This document shows, one piece after another, positions 6,926-15,811 of a stretch of DNA of 64,000 nt. Position numbers and translations under genes: made by a program. Each line of letters begins with the position of its first letter. Positions within the stretch are counted from its first letter, which is position 1. The notes beneath the pieces were generated by a model. That model was not told where the DNA came from and did not search any database. It saw only the letters and a list, made by a program, of their open reading frames with translations. The DNA comes from an uncultured bacterium (GTDB taxonomy: Bacteria; Bacillota; Clostridia; Lachnospirales; Lachnospiraceae): the NCBI GenBank assembly GCA_947651225.1, contig CANSYK010000006.1, positions 1-64,000 of the forward strand, given 5' to 3'.

Positions 6926-9478
6926 ATGGACAAAAAGATAAGACGGGTTTTTATGTACAGTATTGTTAGTGCTGTTACGATATGTGTGATTATTTTCAGC
7001 TTTTTGGTATATTGGATGTCAAAGCAGACAAGGGAATCTGTTTCCAATATCAGTGCGCTTTATATGTCTGAGATGTGTATTCAGATTAAACAGAAATTTA
7101 CATCAGTTAGCAAGCTGCGCATGGATCAGATGTCAGGACTTATAAGGCGTACTTCGCCAGAAGCGGCGGTGTATGGAACAGAAATGTTTGAGCAGTTACA
7201 GGTTGGGGCGGAAGTACGGGATTTGGAGAGCCTGGGGCTTTATAAAGAAGATGGTGAAGCAGAACATATTTATGGGGAAAAGTTACAAGTCTATGACTTT
7301 AGTGATTTCTTAAAGGTTATGGAAAAAGAAGAGGCAGGGCTTGCCTGGGGCCAGAATGAAGAAGGGGATAAATTCCTTATGATGGCTGTTAGGGCAAAAT
7401 ATCCATTAAAAGATGGAAGCACAAGTGATTTCCTGGTAGGGGCAGTTTCCATGGAATACTTGAATAATGCCCTTTATCTTGATGAAAAAGAAGGGATGAT
7501 GTATTCCCATATCATTGACAATGACGGGACTTTTGTAATCAGGAATTCTGATGCTTACAGGGAGAATTATTTTGACCGGATTGATTCCCTGATTGAAGAA
7601 AATCCGGGACAGGGAAGGACAGGGAGTAAAGTTTATACAGAAGAATTAAAAAAGGCGGTAGAACGGGAAGAGTCGTATTTTACAATTGTAATGATTGACG
7701 GGGAAGAGCGTTTTGTGCACTGCACGCCTATCTCTGAAAATGTTGACTGGTATCTGGTTGCCGTTATGCCAAGCGAGGCTCTTGATACGACAATCAACCA
7801 TCTGGACAGGGTTCGTATTATAAGCATACTAAGTGTATTTGCAGTTATTATGGTTACGATGCTGGTTATTTTTAATATTTATTACCAGTTTTCGAAAAAG
7901 CAGATGAAGCTGTTAGACCAGGCTAAGAAAGAGGCGGTTCATGCCAATGAGGCAAAAAGTGAATTCCTGTCCAGCATGAGCCATGATATCCGTACCCCAA
8001 TGAATGCAATTATTGGGATGACAGAGATTGCCACAAGGAATATCCGGGATTCCGCCAGGATAGAAGATTGTCTGGGAAAAATCAGGCTGTCAAGTAAGCA
8101 TCTGCTTGGCCTGATAAATGACGTACTTGATATGTCTAAGATTGAAAGCGGTAAGATGATGCTGAATGAAGGGCCAGTTTCGCTCAGGGAGGTTATGGAT
8201 GATATTGTCAATATTGCCCAGCCGCAGATAAAGGAGAAAAACCAGTATTTTGATATATATATTCAGGATATTCTGACAGAAAATGTCCTTTGCGATGAGA
8301 TACGTCTGAATCAGGTGATTTTAAATCTTTTATCTAATGCAATTAAGTTTACTCCATCAGAGGGAAGGATTGACGTGCATCTCTATCAGGAAGAATCGCC
8401 GAAAGGGGAGGCGTATGTAAGAACCCATTTTCTTGTGGAAGATACGGGAATCGGTATGTCAGAGGAATTCCAGAAGAAGATTTTTGACAGCTTTGTAAGG
8501 GAAGAGAAGGCACAGGTTCAGAAAATTGTGGGGACAGGTCTTGGGACTTCTATTGCAAAGAACATTATCAATCTTATGGGTGGTGAAATCAGCCTACAAA
8601 GTGAGGAAGGGAAAGGCAGTACTTTCCATGTTATCGTGGATTTGAAAAAATCAGAGGTTGATGAAGAAGATATGAAGCTACCAGAATGGAGTATACTGGT
8701 GGTGGATGATGATGAGAGGCTTTGTCTGAGTGCTGTCGCAAACCTGAAAGACCTTGGTGTTCATGCTGATTGGACGCTGGATGGTATGGAAGCGGTAAAG
8801 ATGATTGCAGAACATCATGAAAGAGGGGAAGATTACCATTTTGCACTGGTTGACTGGAAGATGCCTAATATGGATGGTATTCAGACAATTCAGGAAATAA
8901 GGAAGAGGGTAGGAAGGCATATGCCTATTTTCCTGGTGTCCTCGTATGATTGGGGGGAGATGGAGGATAAGCTGAGTTCCTTTGAAATTGAAGGGTTTAT
9001 CGGAAAGCCGCTCTTTAAATCTACATTGTTTGGGCGTTTACAACAATATATGGAAGGATATTCTTTTGATACAGATAATACAGGGGAGCAGGTAGATTTT
9101 AACAATAAGCGTATTCTTTTATCTGAGGATATTGATATTAACTGGGAAATTGCGAATGAAATTCTTTCGGCTTCCGGACTGATTTTAGAGAGGGCGGAGA
9201 ATGGTCTTGAATGTGTAAATATGTTCCAGCAATCGGAGGAAGGTTTTTATGATGCGATTCTGATGGATATCAGGATGCCGGTTATGGATGGATATGATGC
9301 AACAAAAGCAATCCGTGCTTTAGACCGTTCGGATAGCAATCTGCCAATTATTGCCATGACAGCAGATGCTTTTTCCGATGACGCACAACGTTGTTTTGAG
9401 TGTGGTATGGATGCTCACCTGACAAAACCGCTTGATATCAGGGAATGTATGAGAACCCTGCAAAAATACCTGTCATGA
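6926..9478 (+). CDS. Hybrid sensor histidine kinase with two receiver domains
   Basis: An 850-residue membrane sensor. TM1 lies at about 10-30 and an extracytoplasmic Cache-like sensing region at about 31-295. TM2 (about 297-320) is followed by a linker, then HisKA with phospho-His353 in SMSHDIRTPMNAIIG. The HATPase domain has N-box LNLLSNAIKF (about 467-476), DTGIGM and GTGLGTSI. Receiver 1 spans about 588-710 (DDDE at 594-597, Asp643 in LVDWKMPNMDG). Receiver 2 spans about 728-850 (Asp781 in LMDIRMPVMDG). This His-Asp-Asp layout without its own Hpt fits a multistep relay, and a free Hpt protein is encoded at the far end of the cluster. A 13-bp hairpin overlaps its stop codon. Confidence 0.92.
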   Translation: MDKKIRRVFMYSIVSAVTICVIIFSFLVYWMSKQTRESVSNISALYMSEMCIQIKQKFTSVSKLRMDQMSGLIRRTSPEAAVYGTEMFEQLQVGAEVRDLESLGLYKEDGEAEHIYGEKLQVYDFSDFLKVMEKEEAGLAWGQNEEGDKFLMMAVRAKYPLKDGSTSDFLVGAVSMEYLNNALYLDEKEGMMYSHIIDNDGTFVIRNSDAYRENYFDRIDSLIEENPGQGRTGSKVYTEELKKAVEREESYFTIVMIDGEERFVHCTPISENVDWYLVAVMPSEALDTTINHLDRVRIISILSVFAVIMVTMLVIFNIYYQFSKKQMKLLDQAKKEAVHANEAKSEFLSSMSHDIRTPMNAIIGMTEIATRNIRDSARIEDCLGKIRLSSKHLLGLINDVLDMSKIESGKMMLNEGPVSLREVMDDIVNIAQPQIKEKNQYFDIYIQDILTENVLCDEIRLNQVILNLLSNAIKFTPSEGRIDVHLYQEESPKGEAYVRTHFLVEDTGIGMSEEFQKKIFDSFVREEKAQVQKIVGTGLGTSIAKNIINLMGGEISLQSEEGKGSTFHVIVDLKKSEVDEEDMKLPEWSILVVDDDERLCLSAVANLKDLGVHADWTLDGMEAVKMIAEHHERGEDYHFALVDWKMPNMDGIQTIQEIRKRVGRHMPIFLVSSYDWGEMEDKLSSFEIEGFIGKPLFKSTLFGRLQQYMEGYSFDTDNTGEQVDFNNKRILLSEDIDINWEIANEILSASGLILERAENGLECVNMFQQSEEGFYDAILMDIRMPVMDGYDATKAIRALDRSDSNLPIIAMTADAFSDDAQRCFECGMDAHLTKPLDIRECMRTLQKYLS

Positions 9479-9512
9479 TTTTGCTGCGAGGATGGTGGTA
9501 AAATCATGACAG
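9470..9512. repeat. 13-bp hairpin spanning the hybrid-kinase stop codon
   Basis: CTGTCATGATTTT at 9470-9482 and AAAATCATGACAG at 9500-9512 are perfect reverse complements with a 17-nt loop. The left arm includes the TGA stop of the kinase gene. There is only a short T run, so it is a weak terminator or an RNA processing/stability element. Confidence 0.7.
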
Positions 9513-9542
9513 TTTCTGCCATTTGCAAAGTGACAGGGTTAA

Positions 9543-9625
9543 CTCTGTCTTGACATTTCTATAGAAAAGTGTTATTTTTTTAGTGTGAAAAAATAACACT
9601 TTTCTATAGAAATGTCAAGACAGAG
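9543..9625. repeat. Perfect 38-bp inverted repeat with 7-nt loop
   Basis: Arms at 9543-9580 and 9588-9625 are exact reverse complements, starting CTCTGTCTTGACATTTC on the left and ending GAAATGTCAAGACAGAG on the right. Each arm contains TTGACA, a 17-bp spacer and TATTTT, so a promoter-like signal points inward from both sides. It lies between the hybrid kinase and the HD-GYP regulator and would form a very stable stem in RNA of either strand. No target duplication was seen at its borders. Confidence 0.9.
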
Positions 9626-9672
9626 ATAGAAAATGGAGTACACAGATAAGTAAAAAAGATGAGGGAGACATA

Positions 9673-10764
9673 ATGGAAAAGGAAAAACAGCAGATACTGA
9701 TTGTGGATGATGAAGAAATCAACCGCATAATTCTGAAGGAGATTTTTCAGGATGAATATGAGGTGCTAGAAGCTGTAGACGGAAGGGATGCCGTTTACAA
9801 GATTCAGAGCAGGCATAATATGGTATTAATTTTGTTGGATGTCATCATGCCTGTTATGGATGGCTTTATGGTGTTGGAATATATGCAGGAGCATGGCCTG
9901 ATTGATAAGATACCAGTAATCCTTATTACCAGTGAGAGTGTGGGAGAAAGTGAAGGCAAGGCATACTCCTATGGAGTGGCCGATGTTATGCATAAACCAT
10001 TTTATCCTTACATAGTAAAGAGAAGAAGTAGAAATATTATTAACCTGTACCAGCATCAGCAGCATATGGAAGAGCGGTTAAAAGAACAGGAAGAGGAAAT
10101 CCGGACACAGGAAAAGGAAATCCGCAAGAGTAATGAATTTATTATTAATGCGCTTAGTTCTGTTGTGGAGTTCAGAAGTGCGGAGACTGGAGAGCACACA
10201 AGGCGCATCAAGTATTTTACAAGAGTGCTTTTAAGATATCTGGTAAATTATTTTCCGAAGTATGGGCTTACTCCTTCCCAGGTTGATAAGATTGCAAGGG
10301 CATCAGCGTTGCATGACATTGGTAAGGTGGGCATTCCGGATGCGATTCTTTTAAAGCCGGGACGTTTGACAGATGAAGAGTTTGAAATTATGAAAACGCA
10401 CACAACGATTGGATGTGAGATGTTAGAAAAGTCCTGTCGGGATCGGACGAGTGAATTTTATCAATATTGTTATGATATTTGTCGTCATCATCATGAGAGG
10501 TGGGATGGCCGGGGCTATCCTGATCATCTGGTCGGAGATGAGATTCCAATCAGTGCGCAGATTGTTGCCATTGCAGATGTCTATGATGCATTGGTAAGTC
10601 CGAGGGTATACAAAAGTGCATTTGCCAGTAGTACAGCATTTGATATGATTATGAATGGTGAGTGTGGTGAATTTTCGCCAGATATTTTGGAGTGTTTTGC
10701 ACTTGCTAAAGAGGATTTTTTCAACATTGTAGAAGTGATTAAGATGTTTGATTTTCTTGAATAA
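9673..10764 (+). CDS. Response regulator with HD-GYP domain (probable c-di-GMP phosphodiesterase)
   Basis: A 363-residue cytoplasmic regulator. The N-terminal receiver (about 6-125) has DDEE, phosphoacceptor Asp56 in LLDVIMPVMDG and the Lys in MHKPFYP. A coiled-coil linker covers about 130-155 (EERLKEQEEEIRTQEKEI). The HD-GYP domain carries an intact metal site (LHDIGKVGIP, THTTIG, CRHHHERWDGRGYPDH) and IADVYDAL. HD-GYP proteins hydrolyse cyclic di-GMP. The ATG has a GAGGGAG site. It is monocistronic-like: the large inverted repeat precedes it and a terminator directly follows. The hybrid kinase is the obvious candidate phosphodonor. Confidence 0.9.
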   Translation: MEKEKQQILIVDDEEINRIILKEIFQDEYEVLEAVDGRDAVYKIQSRHNMVLILLDVIMPVMDGFMVLEYMQEHGLIDKIPVILITSESVGESEGKAYSYGVADVMHKPFYPYIVKRRSRNIINLYQHQQHMEERLKEQEEEIRTQEKEIRKSNEFIINALSSVVEFRSAETGEHTRRIKYFTRVLLRYLVNYFPKYGLTPSQVDKIARASALHDIGKVGIPDAILLKPGRLTDEEFEIMKTHTTIGCEMLEKSCRDRTSEFYQYCYDICRHHHERWDGRGYPDHLVGDEIPISAQIVAIADVYDALVSPRVYKSAFASSTAFDMIMNGECGEFSPDILECFALAKEDFFNIVEVIKMFDFLE

Positions 10765-10790
10765 AAGGGGAGTGCAAATGCATTCCCCTT
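10765..10790 (+). terminator. Intrinsic terminator after the HD-GYP regulator
   Basis: AAGGGGAGTGC pairs with GCATTCCCCTT around a 4-nt loop, followed by ATTTTG, directly after the stop codon. Confidence 0.8.
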
Positions 10791-10843
10791 ATTTTGATTT
10801 GCAGGAATATGCTTAAATAAAAGCCTGAGGAGGGATAAATGGT

Positions 10844-12268
10844 ATGGAACAGAGTGAGGATTATATATTTCCAATGGAAGATGCCCTGGAGATGATATTC
10901 ATATTTGATAAGACAGGTATCATTTCTTATGCAAATGCAATGGCAAAGAAAAAGCTGGAAAGAAAGAGTGATTTGTGTGGAAGGCATATCAGCGATGTTT
11001 TCCCGAATACATTTAAACGTGCAGACGAAGGATTTGAGACAGATTATCCTTTTGGTAAAGAAGTGCAGGAACTTTTTGCATACCGTACGAATCTTACCTG
11101 CTTTCCGGTAGAGGCAAAAATTGTAGACGGTGGTGAGGGTGCTGAGACATACATATGCATGGCGAATGATATCCTGGAAAAAGAGTTTTTGAATAAAGAA
11201 ATTGAAAAAGTACGTGAAGAGGCTCAAGCGGCAATGAAGGTAAAGTCGGAGTTTGTAGCTAATGTAACGCATGAACTCCGTACTCCGGTAAACGGCGTTT
11301 TGGGAAATGTAAAGGAATTACTATGTGAAGAATGGGATGGGGAAACAGAAAAGGCACTGCGGCTGATTGAACGCTGTTGTGGTGATATGAATAAAATTAT
11401 TAATAATATTCTTGACTTTTCCAAGCTGGAGGCGGGAAAATTTTCTTTGGAGCCAAGAAAGTTCCATTTCAGGAATATGATGGATTATGTGAAAGCCCAT
11501 CACATTAATAAAATTACGGAAAAGGGACTGGAGTTTTTTATGACGGTATCTCCGCAGATACCAGAATATGTGATTGGAGATGAATTGAGGATTGTGCAGA
11601 TTCTCAACAATCTTTTGTCCAATGCATTGAAATTTACGGCGCTTGGTAAGATTACGGTAGAAGTTGTAAAAACAGCAAGGGTAAACGATAAAATTGAGTT
11701 GTTTTTTATTGTGGCAGATACCGGAATTGGAATAGACAAAGAGGATAAGAAGAAGCTGTTCCAGAGTTTTTCACAGGTAGATGCTTCTATTTCCAGAAAA
11801 TACGGTGGTACAGGATTGGGGCTGAATATCTGTAAGCAGTTAGTGGAGCTTATGGGTGGAAGGATTGAAGTAGAGGGGAAAAAGAACAGAGGGAGTACTT
11901 TTTCTTTCTCGATCTGGGTAGATGCCTGTGGGGGAGAGGAAGATGTGGTTGTGCAGCAGGAGACTGAGGCGCCTCTTTTGACATCAGCAGCGTTTAAATC
12001 CATAGAAGATGACAGCCAGGAGGATGTCAGACAGTATGGCACGCCAGAAAATCAGGAGAATCTGAAAAAGGTTCTGTCAAAGCTGATTCTCTGTGTAGAG
12101 ATGGAAAACTGGGAAAAGGCAGAAATGTTTATGGAAACGGTGAGGCAGCTTACGGAAGAAGCACCGCGTGAGGTAAAACGTGTGATTCTGAAGCTAAAAA
12201 TGGCTATTCAGAAAGAAAACTATGAGAAAATAACGGCAGAATATGATGAATTAAACAGCTTTTTGTAA
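10844..12268 (+). CDS. Soluble PAS-type histidine kinase
   Basis: A 474-residue kinase without membrane segments. A PAS-like sensing region occupies about 12-110 (IFIFDKTGIISYANAMAKKK is typical). HisKA has phospho-His143 in VTHELRTPVNGVLG. HATPase has LNNLLSNALKF, DTGIGI and GTGLGLNICKQL, ending near residue 370. A tail of about 100 residues (from about 375) is acidic, then helical (NLKKVLSKLIL...YDELNSFL), and may bind a partner; it has no recognised domain. The AGGAGGG site ends ten bases before the ATG. It precedes the second HD-GYP regulator by about 60 bp and is the probable partner of that protein. Confidence 0.88.
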   Translation: MEQSEDYIFPMEDALEMIFIFDKTGIISYANAMAKKKLERKSDLCGRHISDVFPNTFKRADEGFETDYPFGKEVQELFAYRTNLTCFPVEAKIVDGGEGAETYICMANDILEKEFLNKEIEKVREEAQAAMKVKSEFVANVTHELRTPVNGVLGNVKELLCEEWDGETEKALRLIERCCGDMNKIINNILDFSKLEAGKFSLEPRKFHFRNMMDYVKAHHINKITEKGLEFFMTVSPQIPEYVIGDELRIVQILNNLLSNALKFTALGKITVEVVKTARVNDKIELFFIVADTGIGIDKEDKKKLFQSFSQVDASISRKYGGTGLGLNICKQLVELMGGRIEVEGKKNRGSTFSFSIWVDACGGEEDVVVQQETEAPLLTSAAFKSIEDDSQEDVRQYGTPENQENLKKVLSKLILCVEMENWEKAEMFMETVRQLTEEAPREVKRVILKLKMAIQKENYEKITAEYDELNSFL

Positions 12269-12331
12269 AGAAGCGTGAAAGTATTGCGTTTATGATGGAA
12301 TTTATGGGATAAGAAAGAATGGAGATTGTGT

Positions 12332-13393
12332 ATGGTTTTAGAGAAAAATGAAATGGATGGAGGAACTGTTCTTATTGTAGATGATGTGGAATCAAACAGG
12401 ATGATTCTGGGAGAAATCATTCAAAATATGGATTGCAGTCCCGTTTTGGCAGAGAATGGAAAGCAGGCATTGGAGATGGTCAAGGAGTACAATCCGCAGC
12501 TTGTATTAACGGATATTTCTATGCCGGGAATGGATGGTTATGAGTTATGCCGTGTCTTAAAGGAAAAGGAGAAGACAAAGGATATTCCGGTGATTTTTAT
12601 TTCAGCATATGATAATCCGAATGATATGGTGGATGGCTTTCGTTTGGGTGGTGCGGATTATATTACTAAGCCGTTTATTCCAGAGGTGGTTCAGGCGAGA
12701 GTCAGCGTCCATCTTAGTCTGCATCAGGCAAATCAGGGACTTTTGCAGATGAACCATAAGCTTCAGGTTTCTGTGACAGAGCAGTTGAACCAGATGGAGC
12801 AGGAGAAAAAGAATGTATTGAATGCAATCGCAAATATTGTAGAGCAAAATGCCGGGTATGATGAAAGTTATATGAAACGGTTAAAACGCAATTGTGGGAT
12901 TCTGGCGCAGGGAATGCAGCTTTCTCCTTTGTTTGCAGATAAAATTTCAGATTCCTATGTGGATACCATCGAACTGGCTGTGTCAATTTGTGATATTGGA
13001 AAAATCGGTATTCCGACAGAACTTTTGAAAAAAGAAGGGAATCTGACGGAAGAAGAAGCAGCAGTGATGAAAAAACATACAAAAATCGGGGCAAAGTTTC
13101 TGGAAGATATTTATGCAGGAAATGAAAAGAATGATTTCATTAGGATATCAACAGATATTATAAAATATCACCATGAAAACTGGGATGGAAGCGGATACCC
13201 GGAGGGGCTTTCTGGAAACAAGATTCCGCTTGCGGCACAGATTCTTGCCATAATGGACAGATATTGTGTGTTAACAGAAAAGGGAGCAAATGGCAGGGAA
13301 GAAGCACTGGAAATTATGAAAAAGGAAGCAGAAAAGAAATTTAATCCAGATATTTTAAGTATTTGCAGTAAAATATCACGTCAGTTCTGTTAA
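12332..13393 (+). CDS. Response regulator with degenerate HD-GYP domain
   Basis: A 353-residue relative of the regulator at 9673. The receiver is intact: VDDVESN, Asp61 in LTDISMPGMDG, and the Lys in ITKPFIP. A coiled-coil linker follows. The HD-GYP domain keeps KKHTKIG, KYHHENWDGSGYPEG and KIPLAAQILAIMD, but the lead motif reads ICDIGKIGIP: the metal-binding His of LHDIGK is Cys. The later ADVYDAL motif is also changed (MDRYCVL). Catalysis is therefore doubtful; it may be a c-di-GMP binder or signalling scaffold. The ATG at 12332 has GGAG seven bases upstream; a longer TTG start at 12326 is less likely. Confidence 0.87.
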   Translation: MVLEKNEMDGGTVLIVDDVESNRMILGEIIQNMDCSPVLAENGKQALEMVKEYNPQLVLTDISMPGMDGYELCRVLKEKEKTKDIPVIFISAYDNPNDMVDGFRLGGADYITKPFIPEVVQARVSVHLSLHQANQGLLQMNHKLQVSVTEQLNQMEQEKKNVLNAIANIVEQNAGYDESYMKRLKRNCGILAQGMQLSPLFADKISDSYVDTIELAVSICDIGKIGIPTELLKKEGNLTEEEAAVMKKHTKIGAKFLEDIYAGNEKNDFIRISTDIIKYHHENWDGSGYPEGLSGNKIPLAAQILAIMDRYCVLTEKGANGREEALEIMKKEAEKKFNPDILSICSKISRQFC

Positions 13394-13421
13394 AAAGTTG
13401 TATGGGAGGGATAGAGCTTTG

Positions 13422-14240
13422 ATGACAGATGAAGAGTTTACAAGAATTACATCATATATGAAACAGAATTATGGCATTGAACTGGCAGAAAAGAGGGAGA
13501 TTGTCAGAGGACGTCTGGAAAACCACATCAAGTCAGGAGGCTGGAAAAGTTTTAAAGATTTTATGAATGAGGTGGAGAGTGACCGCAGCGGGACGCAGGA
13601 AACAATGCTGGTCAATCTTCTTACAACAAATTATACTTATTTTATGAGGGAATTTGAGCATTTTGAATTTTTTCGGACTGTTGTTCTTCCGTGGATTAAG
13701 CAAACGGAAGGCAGGAAAAAGGATATGCGTATCTGGTGTGGTGCAGCTTCTACGGGAGAAGAGCCATATATGATTGCGATGGTGATTGCGGATTTTCTGG
13801 GAATAGAGAAGGAACAGTGGGATTCGACACTTCTGGCGACAGATGTTTCCACAAGGGCATTGCAGCAGGCAATAGCGGGAGTTTACCGTGATGAGCAGTT
13901 GAAAAATGTTCCTGAGCAGTGGAAAAAGCATTTTTTTCAATCCATGGCCGGCGGCACACAATTTAAGGTCAAGGATGAGCTGAAAAAGAAGATTCTTTTT
14001 CGGCAGTTCAATTTAATGAACCCTTTTCCCTTTAAAAGAAAAATGCATACTGTATTTTTGCGCAATGTTATGATATACTTTAATGAACAGACAAAACAGG
14101 AGCTGATCCGTAAGGTGTATAATTTCATGGAACCTGGCGGGTATTTATTTATAGGGATGACGGAAACCCTCAACAGGAATACGACACAATTTGAAATTGT
14201 CAAACCGTCAATTTACAGAAAAAAGGAAGGAAAGGACTGA
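13422..14240 (+). CDS. cheR: Chemotaxis protein methyltransferase CheR
   Basis: A 272-residue SAM-dependent methyltransferase that adds methyl groups to glutamates of chemoreceptors. It shows an N-terminal helical domain (MTDEEFTRITSYMKQNYGIEL), LLTTNYTYFMRE, the SAM-binding RIWCGAASTGEEPYMIAM, TDVSTRALQQA, and the C-terminal FLRNVMIYFNEQTKQELI. The ATG at 13422 follows a GGGAGGG site by 11 bases; an in-frame TTG at 13419 is an alternative start. It is part of a compact cheR-cheB-cheY-cheA-cheW-mcp run, with the cheB start 5 bp after its stop. Confidence 0.92.
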   Translation: MTDEEFTRITSYMKQNYGIELAEKREIVRGRLENHIKSGGWKSFKDFMNEVESDRSGTQETMLVNLLTTNYTYFMREFEHFEFFRTVVLPWIKQTEGRKKDMRIWCGAASTGEEPYMIAMVIADFLGIEKEQWDSTLLATDVSTRALQQAIAGVYRDEQLKNVPEQWKKHFFQSMAGGTQFKVKDELKKKILFRQFNLMNPFPFKRKMHTVFLRNVMIYFNEQTKQELIRKVYNFMEPGGYLFIGMTETLNRNTTQFEIVKPSIYRKKEGKD

Positions 14241-14244
14241 GTTT

Positions 14245-15270
14245 ATGCAGCCAATTAAGGTATTAATAGTAGATGATTCTATTCTATTCCGTGAATTGCT
14301 GGTTCAAAGCCTGAGCAAAGATCCGGCAATTCAGGTTGTGGGGACTGCAAAAGATCCTTTTGAGGCAAGGGATGCGATTCTTGCGTATCATCCAGATGTT
14401 ATGACGCTGGATGTAGAGCTGCCAAGGATGAATGGAATTGAATTCCTGCGGAAGCTGATGCCGCAGTATCCGCTCCGTGTTGTAGTAATTAGTGCCTTAA
14501 ATAACAAAGTATTTGATGCGATGGATGCAGGAGCCGTAGATTTTGTAGCAAAACCTGCTGTGTCAGGACCTGGGCAGATGGAAGAGTTTATAAAAAATGA
14601 GCTTTTGGTCAAGATTAAAATTGCTTCTACTGCTAAAATTGATAGCAAAAAAAGTTTGGTAATGCAGCAACAGTCTCGTCTTATAGGGAATAAAAGTAAT
14701 CTTGTTGTGGCAATTGGAGCTTCTACAGGAGGTACGGAGGCGATTTTTTCTGTAGCAAAGGGTTTTGGGCCGGATATTCCAGGGATTGTGGTGGTGCAGC
14801 ATATGCCTCCGGGATTTACGGAAATGTATGCTCAGAGACTGAATACACAGACAAGGCTTCGGGTGAAAGAGGCAAGGACAGGAGACCGGGTGATGCCAGG
14901 GCAGATGCTGATTGCTCCGGGAGGAGATGAACATATGCGTCTTGTGAAGGTAAATGGCGCTTATCAGGTGGAGTGTATACGTGGTCCAAAAGTGAATGGA
15001 CACTGCCCTTCTGTGGAGGTTTTGTTTGAGTCTGTGGCAAAAAGTGCAGGCCGTGACGCTGTAGGAATTATTCTGACCGGAATGGGTGGCGATGGTGCAA
15101 AAGGACTGTTAGCCATGAGGAAGGCAGGAGCAAAGACAATAGGGCAGGATGAGTCTACCTGTGTTGTGTATGGTATGCCCAAGGTTGCGTATGATATGGG
15201 CGCAGTGCAGTATCAGGAAAAATTGTCTGATATCGCAGGCAGGACATATGCGTTATTAAATAAAATGTAA
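14245..15270 (+). CDS. cheB: Chemotaxis response regulator protein-glutamate methylesterase CheB
   Basis: A 341-residue methylesterase/deamidase that removes receptor methyl groups when phosphorylated by CheA. The receiver part (about 4-125) has VDDS, the phosphoacceptor Asp in MTLDVELPRMNG, and the Lys in FVAKPAV. The CheB catalytic domain (about 150-340) shows the Ser of IGASTGGTEAI, the His of VVVQHMPPGFT and the Asp of LTGMGGDGAKG. The ATG at 14245, just after the cheR stop, is behind GGAAGGAAAGGA. The last 14 codons of the gene lie in the first copy of a 51-bp tandem duplication. Confidence 0.94.
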   Translation: MQPIKVLIVDDSILFRELLVQSLSKDPAIQVVGTAKDPFEARDAILAYHPDVMTLDVELPRMNGIEFLRKLMPQYPLRVVVISALNNKVFDAMDAGAVDFVAKPAVSGPGQMEEFIKNELLVKIKIASTAKIDSKKSLVMQQQSRLIGNKSNLVVAIGASTGGTEAIFSVAKGFGPDIPGIVVVQHMPPGFTEMYAQRLNTQTRLRVKEARTGDRVMPGQMLIAPGGDEHMRLVKVNGAYQVECIRGPKVNGHCPSVEVLFESVAKSAGRDAVGIILTGMGGDGAKGLLAMRKAGAKTIGQDESTCVVYGMPKVAYDMGAVQYQEKLSDIAGRTYALLNKM

Positions 15271-15331
15271 AGGAGAGATAATATCGCAGGCAGGACATAT
15301 GCGTTATTAAATAAAATGTAAAGGAGAGATA
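15230..15331 (+). repeat. Exact 51-bp tandem duplication over the cheB end and ribosome site
   Basis: Positions 15230-15280 and 15281-15331 are identical. Each copy contains the cheB 3' codons, the TAA stop and the AAGGAGAGATA ribosome site. The second copy provides the site used by the next gene (ATG 15334). The first copy's ribosome site is left without a start codon at proper spacing. Confidence 0.95.
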
Positions 15332-15333
15332 GC

Positions 15334-15726
15334 ATGAAGATTCTATTGGCAGAAGATGATTTTGTAACGAGGAAATTTATGGTGAATTTCCTGTCAAAGT
15401 ATGGTGAATGTGATGTTACTGTGGATGGAATGGAAGCAGTTGATGCATTTATGATGGCTTTGGAGGATGGGGAACCATATGACTTGATATGTCTTGATAT
15501 TATGATGCCGGTTATGGATGGGTATCAGGCACTGATGGGAATCCGGAATCTGGAAAAGGAAAGGAACATTCCAAAAGAGAAGGCGGTAAATGTTATTATG
15601 ACTACTGCACTCAATGAAGAGAAAAATGTCAAAATGGCATTTGAGCTGGGATGTACTATTTATTCCGGTAAGCCTATTGATCAGGGAAGGTTTGAACAGG
15701 CATTGAAAAAGCTGGATCTGATATAA
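15334..15726 (+). CDS. CheY-like single-domain response regulator
   Basis: A 130-residue receiver with EDD at residues 7-9, phosphoacceptor Asp55 in ICLDIMMPVMDG, the Thr in IMTTALNEE and the Lys in YSGKPIDQG. It has no output domain. Its place between cheB and cheA suggests it is the CheA target for this pathway. The classical CheY motif for motor binding cannot be judged by eye, so the exact output (flagellar switch or relay) is open. The ribosome site sits in the second copy of the 51-bp duplication. Confidence 0.88.
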   Translation: MKILLAEDDFVTRKFMVNFLSKYGECDVTVDGMEAVDAFMMALEDGEPYDLICLDIMMPVMDGYQALMGIRNLEKERNIPKEKAVNVIMTTALNEEKNVKMAFELGCTIYSGKPIDQGRFEQALKKLDLI

Positions 15727-15811
15727 TGAGGGGTAACTGTCCAATAGCTTCGTGGTTTTGAATAGTTACAAATAAATGAACATATTAGAATATGCAGGAA
15801 AGGAGAGGGAT

